A DNA stretch of 6,114 nt from an uncultured Spirochaetales bacterium (GTDB taxonomy: Bacteria > Spirochaetota > Spirochaetia > Sphaerochaetales > Sphaerochaetaceae), in contig CAMEXG010000123.1 of the NCBI GenBank assembly GCA_945947045.1, positions 1-6,114 on the forward strand, read 5' to 3'. A program made the position numbers and the translations under genes. Positions 1 through 5,933 of the stretch are shown piece after piece. How positions within the stretch are numbered: position 1 is the first letter of the stretch; every line of letters starts with the position of its first letter. Under the pieces are notes generated by a model. It worked only from the letters and a program-made list of their open reading frames with translations. It ran no database searches and was not told the DNA's origin.

Positions 1-274
1 GGAGCTTCACCCTTGGGACCCTTGCAGTTATGTAGCATCTGTACTGGAAGAAGTTCAGGTGCCTCCAAGTCCTCTCCCTCGTATCGTGTACAGGGTAACA
101 GTCCCCGGAATCTCCATATTGGAACTTTGTTCCTTCTGTGAAGTCTATCTCTATCCTCATCTCCAGCCTTTCAGGATTCTTGGAGGATGGTACCATCTCA
201 AGGCTCTTTATGAACCATGGCTCCCTGATGCCTAGAGCCATAGAGAATACTTGCTGGAAATGAGGATCGATCAT
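1..274 (-). CDS. ISL3-family transposase, N-terminal part (runs off window)
   Basis: The frame is open from ATG at 274-272 to the window edge, giving 91 residues of the N-terminus of a DDE transposase that catalyses cut-and-paste transposition. The recognisable signature comes late in the fragment: PVHDTRERTWRHLNFFQYRC, then a segment ending ARVPRVK. This matches the zinc-finger-to-helix-turn-helix junction of ISL3 transposases (usual pattern VHDTxxKTWRHLxFFxxxCYLHARVPRV). The start is supported by AGGAG at 286-282, seven bases upstream, and by an extended -10 promoter. In the usual zf-ISL3 pattern (CPxCGxxCxxHD) the cysteines precede HD; here the aligned positions read YGDSGDCYPVHD, so three ligand cysteines appear as Tyr, Ser and Tyr. 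The element may be a diverged subtype or an inactive copy. The catalytic domain is not in the window. Confidence 0.85.
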   Translation of the reverse strand, partial: MIDPHFQQVFSMALGIREPWFIKSLEMVPSSKNPERLEMRIEIDFTEGTKFQYGDSGDCYPVHDTRERTWRHLNFFQYRCYITARVPRVKL

Positions 275-306
275 ATTGCTGCTCCTATGAAATTGATGTC
301 TAACTG

Positions 307-315
307 ATTATATCA
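307..315 (-). promoter_or_regulatory. Extended -10 promoter of the ISL3 transposase
   Basis: On the minus strand the sequence reads TGATATAAT, a consensus TATAAT preceded by the TGn extended -10 motif. No good -35 is present at 16-18 bases, as is common for extended -10 promoters. The predicted start of transcription is near 300, leaving a short leader before the AGGAG site at 286-282. Confidence 0.5.
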
Positions 316-443
316 TAGGAATGGGAATACTTTCTCTATCTATACTTTAACCCACTATAGCGAAAGGCCATGATTTTCTACTTATCTCTATAAAAACTTA
401 GATTTGATTGGAACGGGTAACGCAAATTAAGAATAAAAAAGTA

Positions 444-471
444 TTGCCTTTTTGAAAAAATGCTTTATATT
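444..471 (+). promoter_or_regulatory. Putative promoter of the small ORF / conjugation operon
   Basis: TTGCCT at 444-449 and TATATT at 466-471 are separated by 16 bases and lie in an AT-rich stretch. The spacing to the AGGAGG at 498-503 suits a transcript starting near 478. It would drive the 31-codon ORF and probably the three genes after it, since no comparably good promoter is seen before 717. The -35 match is moderate, so this is a pattern-based call. Confidence 0.4.
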
Positions 472-509
472 TATCCTGCAACTGTTAAAAAGAAACCAGG
501 AGGTAGGAT

Positions 510-605
510 ATGAGAAGTTTTTCAACAAGCATCAATCATATGAAAAAGTCCTTTATCACCTGTGCTTCAGAACGCCATCCGGGAGAGAATAATATCGTCT
601 TCTGA
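510..605 (+). CDS. Small ORF, 31 residues, possible leader peptide
   Basis: ATG at 510 is preceded by AGGAGGT at 498-504 with five bases between, as strong a ribosome binding site as any in the window. The frame runs 31 codons to TGA at 603-605. The product begins MRSFSTSINHMKKSF, contains one cysteine and ends NNIVF. It has no signal peptide or membrane helix that I can see, and I do not recognise it. It lies 111 bases ahead of the next gene, separated by a GC-rich structured segment, so a translated leader that influences downstream expression is possible. It could also be the remnant N-terminus of a larger gene. The strong binding site is the main argument that it is translated. Confidence 0.45.
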   Translation: MRSFSTSINHMKKSFITCASERHPGENNIVF

Positions 606-632
606 CAATCATCCTATTTTATAAATATTCCT

Positions 633-703
633 TAGGGGTTTGGTCTGGGTTTTTGTGCCCATGCCAAAGTGGTTTCGATGTATCCAAGGGGGTATTGCCC
701 CTA
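633..703 (+). promoter_or_regulatory. Structured leader upstream of the conjugation operon
   Basis: Two hairpins are visible. The first is nested: TTTGG 639-643 with CCAAA 664-668, enclosing TGGG 646-649 with CCCA 658-661. The second is AGGGG 687-691 with CCCCT 698-702 around a six-base loop, ending two bases before the AGGAGG at 704-709. TAGGGG at 633-638 is also perfectly complementary to CCCCTA at 698-703, so the second hairpin competes with a long-range helix enclosing the first. This is the layout of a switchable leader, but no known riboswitch class is recognised and the pairing rests on inspection only. Confidence 0.35.
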
Positions 704-716
704 CAGGAGGAAATTT

Positions 717-1388
717 ATGTCAAAACTAACGAAGGATGTGGGGGACTACTGTCTCTCACATATCAGAGACAACGAACTTGTGATAATACCGGAAAGCCAT
801 GACACAGGTTTCGACGAGTATATCTCGATGAAGACTGAAGGCGTCTACAATACGCTGTCGACAAGAAAGAGGCTGAATGAGTGTCATCTGGAGCTTTCTT
901 TTCCCAAGCCAGGGGCTAAACCTGTTGAATTTGCTTCCTTCTATGATGCTCCATTCCATTTTGCAAAGGACAGGAGGTTCCAAGGTCTTCTGGCAATAGA
1001 TGTCACGCCTTATATATCAAAGTACAACTCGGAGGAGTTTGGATCCTTAGTCACTTATCTGAAGGAAGACATGGTGGATGTTACAGTACTTTTTGTTGTA
1101 TCTACCGATTCCTTTCAAAAGGCAAAGGGAATCTCAGAGAAACTGATGGCGGAGATGGATGCCGTCACACTGTATCTCCCGCTCCCTACAAAAGAAAGGC
1201 TCATGTCATATATCAAGGAGAATATGCAGGGGATAAAGGACTTTGAAGAGAAGAGAGATGAGATATTGGTGGCTATTGCCGGCTCCGGGTTTGAAGTTGT
1301 AGAGGGTATAAGAAAAGCCCTCAGAAACAAGACTTTCGTTCCTGAGAAAAAGGGAAGGAAGGAAAGAGTCGCCTCTTTCGGATATTGA
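717..1388 (+). CDS. Conjugation-operon protein with degenerate AAA+-like pattern, function unknown
   Basis: This is a 223-residue protein of no family I can name. ATG at 717 is chosen because AGGAGG sits at 704-709, seven bases upstream; an in-frame GTG at 669 would add 16 residues but lies in the structured leader and has no good binding site. From residue 89 the order of elements resembles an AAA+ module. A hydrophobic strand ending in Asp (GLLAIDVTPYI, 90-100) looks like Walker B. A strand VTVLFVVSTD (122-131) sits where sensor 1 would. Then come LPLPTKERL (154-162) and a lid-like GSGFEVVEGIRKAL (189-202). No Walker A (GxxxxGKT) is present in the first 90 residues, so ATP binding is unlikely. 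The C-terminus is basic (KKGRKER, 211-217). It is the first gene of a tight operon with the coupling ATPase ten bases downstream. A partner, adaptor or scaffold role is inference. Confidence 0.75.
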   Translation: MSKLTKDVGDYCLSHIRDNELVIIPESHDTGFDEYISMKTEGVYNTLSTRKRLNECHLELSFPKPGAKPVEFASFYDAPFHFAKDRRFQGLLAIDVTPYISKYNSEEFGSLVTYLKEDMVDVTVLFVVSTDSFQKAKGISEKLMAEMDAVTLYLPLPTKERLMSYIKENMQGIKDFEEKRDEILVAIAGSGFEVVEGIRKALRNKTFVPEKKGRKERVASFGY

Positions 1389-1398
1389 GGGGAAGGTT

Positions 1399-3024
1399 AT
1401 GGGAATATATAAGTTTTCTAATACAGTGGACATTTCGTCTTCACGCTTTGCAACTGACGAAGAGTTCTCAAAGGCTTCTATCGTGGTGGATGAAGATATT
1501 CTCCACCCAAAGGAAGCTGGTGTTGTGATGATGGATATGGGGAATAGAAAAGTGGCCATGGGTACTGAAGAGCTCCATTCTTTCGTAATTGGAGAGAGTG
1601 GTTGTGGAAAGACAAGAAGAATAGTCATCCCCACAGTCGATATGGTCTCTAGATGTGGAAAGGAATCGATGGTGATTGCTGATCCTAAGGGTGAGATATA
1701 CAAGGCGACTGCGGAAACTTTGAAAAACCGTGGATATACTGTGTATTCCATCGATTTTACCGATCCTTTCTCCAGTAACAGATGGAATCCATTGGGCGTG
1801 ACTGCGAAAAGCTATGGAAAAGGAGGGAGAGCGGAGGCCAAGGGAAGAAACCTGTTAAGGGAGATGATAGAGGTTATGAAGGCCTCTATACACAGTGAAA
1901 GAGACAGATTCTGGGAGGAGCAGGCAGGAAAGCTCATATATGGATTATGCCTTTTGATATTGAAGCAGGGAAAACCTGAGGATCTTACATTTAGAAACGT
2001 CTCTTATAACCTGAAGCACATTCTCTCCAACAATGAACTTTTCGAGGAGTATTACAGAGAGATGCCCAGTGATTCTGATGAGAAGGAGTATCTTACCTCA
2101 ATATGCCCAGGCATGGATGAAAGGACTACTTTCAGTGTGAAGACTACAGCAGAAGGTATGCTGGACTCTTTCTGTCAGGATGAGATTCTTCTCTCCCTTT
2201 TCGACTCTTCTGATTTCGATATCACGAAGTTGGGAAGAGAGAATACAGCCCTCTTCCTTATACTCTCCGACTCTTCGAAGAACGTGTATCCTATAGCGAC
2301 TATACTGATCAAGGAACTTTATACTCTTCTTTTGGATGAAGCGGACTCCCGAGATGACAACAAGCTTAAGGTTCCTGTATTCTTCATCCTTGATGAGTTT
2401 GCCAACTTCACAAAGCTTCCTGATGTAGACAGTATGCTTACTGCTGCAAGGAGTAGGGGAATAAGATTTATGCTTGTCTGTCAGAGCATGCTTCAGCTTC
2501 ACGAAAGATATGGAAGCTATGCCGCCGAGATTCTTATGTCAAACTGCAGGATATGGATATACATGAATTCCAGGGATATAAATTTTCTTGAAAGGCTCTC
2601 TACTTTGATGGGTGAAGTTAAGACGAAGTATACAGGGGAAAAGGAGAGGCTTATTGGAATAAGTGAACTACAGCATCTGGATAAAGGTGAAGTAATAGTA
2701 CTGAATGACAGGTGCTATCCAATGAGAGGTTATCTAAAGGATTATTCGGAGTATTGCAGATTAGATAAGGCTCCCAAAGGAAAAGCATCTCCGAAGTCTA
2801 GGGAAATCATTCCCAGTCGCTATACTATAGACCTGCTTGAAGTTTGGCAAATGAGGAAGCGTGAAGAGGAGAAAGTTGAGGAGTATTACGACCTTGACAA
2901 CGATGACAAAGCGAACATGGGTGATTTCATAAATAAGCTGAACGCTATGAATGACAATTATGGTTTATGTGTAATGCCGGATCTCAGCTTAATCGAGTCT
3001 AATGAAGAAGATATTCCCTTCTAA
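1399..3024 (+). CDS. VirD4/TraG-type type IV coupling protein (conjugative DNA transfer ATPase)
   Basis: This 541-residue ATPase would link the relaxase-DNA complex to a type IV secretion channel. Walker A is GESGCGKT at 65-72, followed by RRIVIPT. DPKGE at 95-99, WNPL at 129-132 and the Walker B strand VFFILDEFANF at 327-337 follow in order. ARSRGIRFMLVCQSMLQL at 350-367 is the strongly conserved TraG/VirD4 block with its Gln. The Walker A lies very near the N-terminus and no transmembrane helix precedes it, whereas VirD4 proteins usually carry two N-terminal membrane helices. Membrane attachment would therefore need a partner, or this is a soluble subtype. The C-terminus is acidic (IESNEEDIPF). 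The start follows GAGGGGAAGG at 1387-1396, which overlaps the TGA of the previous gene, suggesting translational coupling. No frameshift or broken motif is seen. Confidence 0.93.
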   Translation: MGIYKFSNTVDISSSRFATDEEFSKASIVVDEDILHPKEAGVVMMDMGNRKVAMGTEELHSFVIGESGCGKTRRIVIPTVDMVSRCGKESMVIADPKGEIYKATAETLKNRGYTVYSIDFTDPFSSNRWNPLGVTAKSYGKGGRAEAKGRNLLREMIEVMKASIHSERDRFWEEQAGKLIYGLCLLILKQGKPEDLTFRNVSYNLKHILSNNELFEEYYREMPSDSDEKEYLTSICPGMDERTTFSVKTTAEGMLDSFCQDEILLSLFDSSDFDITKLGRENTALFLILSDSSKNVYPIATILIKELYTLLLDEADSRDDNKLKVPVFFILDEFANFTKLPDVDSMLTAARSRGIRFMLVCQSMLQLHERYGSYAAEILMSNCRIWIYMNSRDINFLERLSTLMGEVKTKYTGEKERLIGISELQHLDKGEVIVLNDRCYPMRGYLKDYSEYCRLDKAPKGKASPKSREIIPSRYTIDLLEVWQMRKREEEKVEEYYDLDNDDKANMGDFINKLNAMNDNYGLCVMPDLSLIESNEEDIPF

Positions 3025-3044
3025 TGTGGAACGAGGAAAATGAA

Positions 3045-3605
3045 ATGGAAAAGATAAGTAACGATGTATTTAGAATAGAGAACGAGAGAATTATATATAT
3101 AAACGGTCCTGTTACAGATGCGATGAGTCTGGAGTTCAACATGATGCTTCTCTCTATGGAAGCAGAGTCTCCAAATGAAGATATATCCATATATATCAAT
3201 AGTCCTGGGGGGAGCATTACTGCAGGACTCTCCATGGTTGATACCATGAACCTAATTACTCCTGATGTCTCGACTATTGCCGTAGGGCTTGCTGCAAGTA
3301 TGGGAGCCATAATCCTTATGAGTGGAGAGAAGGGAAAGAGAAAGATACTTCCCCACTCAAAGGTCTTGATTCATCAACCGTTGCAGGGTTTTGGTTCAGG
3401 GATGATCAAAGCTTCCGACTTGGAGAACATGACGGCAAATTTTCTGCGTACTAGGGATGAGATATATGCCTTGATCAAAGAATGTACAGGTCAGCCATTG
3501 GAACGTATAGCATCCGACTGCAACAAGGATTTTGAGATGGATGCAAAGGAAGCCTTGGAGTATGGGATTGTGGATGAAATAGTCTCGAGGCATTCAGAGA
3601 GATAG
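3045..3605 (+). CDS. ClpP-type serine protease encoded in a conjugation operon
   Basis: This is a 186-residue protein of the ClpP family, the barrel-forming proteolytic subunit that degrades substrates fed by a Clp ATPase. All three catalytic residues are in place: Ser85 in GLAASMGA, His110 in LIHQPL and Asp162 in NKDFEMDA. The oxyanion glycines are in SPGGS (53-57), and the conserved end EYGIVDEIV is at 172-180. The N-terminal axial-loop region is shorter than in housekeeping ClpP and no propeptide is apparent. I chose ATG 3045 because GAGG at 3033-3036 is well spaced. An in-frame ATG at 3024 overlaps the upstream TAA by one base and adds seven residues but has a poor binding site; coupling from that start is possible. 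No ClpX, ClpA or ClpC gene is in the window. The divergent sequence and location suggest an element-borne copy rather than the chromosomal clpP. Confidence 0.93.
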   Translation: MEKISNDVFRIENERIIYINGPVTDAMSLEFNMMLLSMEAESPNEDISIYINSPGGSITAGLSMVDTMNLITPDVSTIAVGLAASMGAIILMSGEKGKRKILPHSKVLIHQPLQGFGSGMIKASDLENMTANFLRTRDEIYALIKECTGQPLERIASDCNKDFEMDAKEALEYGIVDEIVSRHSER

Positions 3606-3661
3606 GAGTTTTGTATTCAATGTAGAATGAATATGAAATAAAGATATGATTGGCCATCCTG

Positions 3662-3690
3662 AAAACTCCAAGAGATAGTGGTTTTTTTTC
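3662..3690 (+). terminator. Weak candidate terminator after the protease gene
   Basis: AAAACTCC at 3662-3669 can pair, with one G-U pair and one mismatch, with GTGGTTTT at 3678-3685. The helix is followed directly by T residues, giving an eight-T run at 3682-3689. The helix is weak, so the run of T is the main support. Confidence 0.3.
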
Positions 3691-3750
3691 TGCTATGAAC
3701 CTTCGGTGGATGAAGATCTGAATGAAAAGCTGTAGGATAAATAAACACTT

Positions 3751-3781
3751 TCTCCCGATAACCAATATGATTGTCGGGAGA
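3751..3781. terminator. Hairpin, probable bidirectional terminator
   Basis: An 11-bp stem pairs 3751-3761 (core CTCCCGA) with 3771-3781 (core TCGGGAG), with one G-T pair and a nine-base loop. It is followed on the plus strand by GTTGTTTTG and on the minus strand by AAGTGTTTATTT, both only moderately T-rich. It lies between the end of the rightward operon (3605) and the end of leftward coding remnants (3809), the right place for a shared terminator of convergent units. Confidence 0.6.
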
Positions 3782-3808
3782 GTTGTTTTGTGTCTGTTAT
3801 TCCACTTT

Positions 3809-3971
3809 TTATACTTCAGTAATGTCTGTGTCTTTATTGTGATGAGCCATCATTTCTTCTCACTTTTCCTTTATTGCTCTTGAATAAGTGGTGCTTGTCT
3901 TCTCATCTTTAAGTGTCAGAGTACCATAGATATACTACAGTGTTTTCCCTTTTGCTGTAGTTTGACATCAT
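3809..3971 (-). pseudogene. Short minus-strand coding remnant, family unknown
   Basis: On the minus strand, ATG at 3971 opens MMSNYSKRENTVVY. The frame then breaks near 3925, and the neighbouring frame continues as YGTLTLKDEKTSTTYSRAIK, then a TGA, then EEMMAHHNKDTDITEV and TAA at 3811-3809. Joined across the break, the pieces make a plausible charged, soluble protein of about 53 residues. No ribosome binding site precedes the ATG. I do not recognise the family. It follows the larger minus-strand remnant and its first segment is in that remnant's final frame, so both could derive from one locus. A chance reading of non-coding sequence remains possible. Confidence 0.3.
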
Positions 3972-3979
3972 GTCAGAGT
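3914..3979. repeat. Direct 9-mers flanking a small inverted repeat
   Basis: TGTCAGAGT occurs at 3914-3922 and again at 3971-3979. Between them ACTACAG at 3934-3940 pairs with CTGTAGT at 3955-3961 around a 14-base loop, and GACATCATGTC at 3964-3974 is an 11-base palindrome about a central C. This could be a footprint of a small mobile element or a protein-binding site, but each part is short enough to arise by chance. Confidence 0.3.
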
Positions 3980-4058
3980 CTGATACATGAAACAGCAAAT
4001 AGCGTTATCAGAGAGATGATAAAAAGGAATAAAGTATATTTTCTAAGTATTTGGTCTC

Positions 4059-4800
4059 CTATTCAGAGTCGTTATCTGGGTAGAATAGTCTCTCCCAATA
4101 GAAATCTGTCTCCGTATAGTAGTCATCGATTGTATCACATCTTTGATCTAAGTTTATAATGCATGTCTCTATGCTGGATATTACGGTATCCAATGCCTCT
4201 CTACGGCTCTCTTCTAGTTTATCGTCTTTGTATAGAGGTAAAACATTGGAGTTATGTAACAGTCGAATCACTGCAGTCAGGTTTGGAGAGAAGAATCCTA
4301 CATCATTGTTTCTCGAATATGCTAATAGGCTATACACTTGTTCCCATATTGCATGTGCTATGGATCTTACTTGTACCACCTGAAAGAACAAACAGACTTG
4401 CTCTCTTCAATGGTTTAGATTAGAGATGTAAAACATTGAAGGAACGGCCCTCGATAATGTATCTTCTTTAATTAATATACTTAGTTCCACAATCGGATTA
4501 AGAGTTTTTTTGATGTCTTCAACAGGGATATCATATTAACTAAGTTCGTACAAATCTCTGTGACTCCGGCACATGCTATTCTCTCAACAAGAAAGGATAT
4601 GAGTTCAAGCCTGTAAATCTGACGATTCAGCTTATCAAACAGTATTGGCCTAAAAAATTGGAAGGAATTCAAAGGATTTGCATACCTCGATGAATATAAC
4701 ATCATAACTTCTTTCTTCCTAGCTGCAACTATGGGTAATCGGCTAGTCCATCCAGTCTGTTAGAGCATTTGAAATTGTGATATAAAAACATAGCACACAT
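4059..4800 (-). pseudogene. Decayed minus-strand gene in three frames, family unknown
   Basis: Three consecutive minus-strand segments read like one broken protein. ATG at 4800 gives 23 codons ending NRLDGLADYP before a TAG. The next frame picks up as IVAARKKEVMMLYSSRYANP (from 4732) and continues through RLELISFLVERIACAG. Near 4540 the sense moves again to YDIPVEDIKKTLNPIVELS (from 4535), runs into TGA at 4409-4407 (perhaps a former Trp, in NLNH-stop-REQ), then continues to FYPDNDSE and TAG at 4061-4059. The composite is about 245 residues, largely helical and soluble-looking, with no motif I can assign. Two single-base frameshifts plus one nonsense change would explain it. The start abuts the promoter of the rightward NTPase gene and has no ribosome binding site, so the true 5' end may have been lost when that gene arrived. 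Confidence 0.5.
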
Positions 4801-4804
4801 TTTT

Positions 4805-4834
4805 TATAGTACAATATAATCACAAAAAGGAAGG
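4805..4834 (+). promoter_or_regulatory. Promoter -10 region and ribosome binding site of the NTPase gene
   Basis: TATAAT at 4815-4820 is a consensus -10, with a second possible one, TATAGT, at 4805-4810. No convincing -35 is present at the right distance for either. AAGGAAGG at 4827-4834 lies seven bases before ATG 4842. If the first -10 is used, the leader is very short; the TATAGT version would give a more ordinary one. The region overlaps the 5' end of the divergent pseudogene. Confidence 0.5.
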
Positions 4835-4841
4835 ATGAGAT

Positions 4842-5933
4842 ATGGGTAAGCTGAAACAAGGGGTAAAAGCAGACATAGCTTACCCAAATAATCAATATAT
4901 TGGAAGAAGTTATATCGACGATGTTATTTTAAGGCAATTAAATAAAATAGATGAAGAAATAACAAACAAATCTGATGAAATAAGTAAGCATATTATTAAT
5001 ATCTATGGCGAAGCAGGTGTCGGAAAAACGACAACACAAAAACATATAATAGAAAGCTTGGTAAATAGTGAAAATAATTACAGGAAAGGCAGGGGGATTC
5101 CAATAAAATATCTTTTTTTTGACTTGAAGCGTGAATGCTTAGATAAATATTCCTTTATCATACGTGTTATTGAGTGTTTAAGAAGTAAATACTCTATGAA
5201 TGATTTTATCTGTACTACTTGTGCACTTTATAAACTAAGCAAATCTACGGGAAAGGAATTTAATATAGATCTATTATCTCAGATAAATGAACAGATTAAT
5301 AAAAAAGCAACAAAAGTAGCTTTAAGAACTGCTGAATCAGTTAAATGGCTTTCAAATTTTTTGGAGATAGGCGGAATAATTCTTTCATCTGATAATAAAT
5401 CAAACAAAGAAATATATGATGCTTTTGAAAAGAGAGCAGAAATAACTGATGGTGAAAGCTTTAATATTGTCAGAAGCATAATAAGATCAGACATCAATGC
5501 AATTGATGATAATATTATGCTCTATTTTATTCAGGATTTAAGATTGATGATAGAAAAACTAAGAGCACCTATTATTTTTTGCATAGAATCCTTTGATATT
5601 CAAACTGCTGGTACATCTCTTTGGGATTTTGAAGTATATATTCGAGAATTAGTAGAAGAACTTTCACATATTCTATGGATCATTTCTAGTAGGGATTGTT
5701 TTTCTGAATTTTTTCCTGGATGGAAAAAAACATCAATAATCAACATAGAACTTCATCCTTTTACTGAAACTTTAACGAAAGAATACGTTATGAAAGCTAA
5801 CCTTCCAATTGAGATTTCAGAACTATTTTATAAATTGTCAAAGGGAAATCCTCGCCGATTAAGACAATTGCATATAAAATATTTAGAGCTTAAGGAAAGA
5901 AATGACAACTATTTGGATGAAAACAACTATTAA
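4842..5933 (+). CDS. STAND-like P-loop NTPase, possible defence or regulatory protein
   Basis: This 363-residue soluble NTPase has the element order of the STAND/AAA-like class, which act as nucleotide-driven switches in signalling and often in phage defence. YIGRSYIDDVILRQL (19-33) matches the usual entry motif. Walker A is GEAGVGKT at 56-63. The Walker B-like strand is PIIFCIESFD at 243-252, with Glu249 where Asp is usual. WIISSRD at 279-285 fits the sensor strand with its Arg, HPFTETLTKEYV at 305-316 fits the helical lid, and GNP at 335-337 is the GxP motif. A helical stretch with a hydrophobic patch (WLSNFLEIGGIIL, 169-181) separates the Walker motifs. The protein ends 26 residues after GNP, without the winged helix and repeat sensor most STAND proteins carry, and no effector domain precedes the NTPase. 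Codons are far more A/T-ending than in the conjugation operon, suggesting separate acquisition. The specific function is unknown. Confidence 0.85.
   Translation: MGKLKQGVKADIAYPNNQYIGRSYIDDVILRQLNKIDEEITNKSDEISKHIINIYGEAGVGKTTTQKHIIESLVNSENNYRKGRGIPIKYLFFDLKRECLDKYSFIIRVIECLRSKYSMNDFICTTCALYKLSKSTGKEFNIDLLSQINEQINKKATKVALRTAESVKWLSNFLEIGGIILSSDNKSNKEIYDAFEKRAEITDGESFNIVRSIIRSDINAIDDNIMLYFIQDLRLMIEKLRAPIIFCIESFDIQTAGTSLWDFEVYIRELVEELSHILWIISSRDCFSEFFPGWKKTSIINIELHPFTETLTKEYVMKANLPIEISELFYKLSKGNPRRLRQLHIKYLELKERNDNYLDENNY

Larger units (their letters stand above)
1..369 (-). mobile_element. ISL3-family insertion sequence, one end (transposase 5' side)
   Basis: The left edge of the window is one end of an ISL3-type element. 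It contains the start of the transposase and about 95 bases of untranslated end. Read on the minus strand, the putative terminus begins near 369 with GGCCTTTCGCTATAGTGGG followed by TTAAAG. This resembles the GG-starting ends of ISL3 elements as I recall them. The exact outer base is uncertain (367-369), because the other end lies outside the window and neither the inverted repeat nor the AT-rich 8-bp target duplication (candidate 370-377) can be compared. The element points away from the conjugation operon and ends about 75 bases upstream of that operon's putative promoter. Confidence 0.7.

Noticed and set aside
617..629. TTTATAAATATT as an archaeal TATA box or a second bacterial -10
   Set aside because: No -35 lies at a proper distance, and ISL3, ClpP and the strong bacterial ribosome binding sites argue against an archaeal reading.
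1206..1751. Minus-strand open frame of 181 codons
   Set aside because: It is antisense to two well-supported genes, including the Walker A region of the coupling protein, and is a by-product of their codon use.
3475..3765. Minus-strand open frame of 96 codons
   Set aside because: It is largely antisense to the protease gene, crosses the hairpin, has no ribosome binding site and gives a sequence without protein-like features.
4407..4409. In-frame TGA as evidence for a UGA-Trp code
   Set aside because: The gene ending at 1388 stops at TGA exactly where the next gene begins, and the remnant also needs frameshifts, so a nonsense mutation is simpler.
3962..4423. Plus-strand open frames across the intergenic stretch
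   Set aside because: They start at TTG or weak ATG codons without binding sites, overlap each other, and oppose the more protein-like minus-strand reading.
3789..4800. Possible inverted repeats (TGTGT followed by a TTTTTATA stretch) flanking the minus-strand remnants
   Set aside because: Only the first five bases and an AT-rich run agree, which is expected by chance; no target duplication was found.
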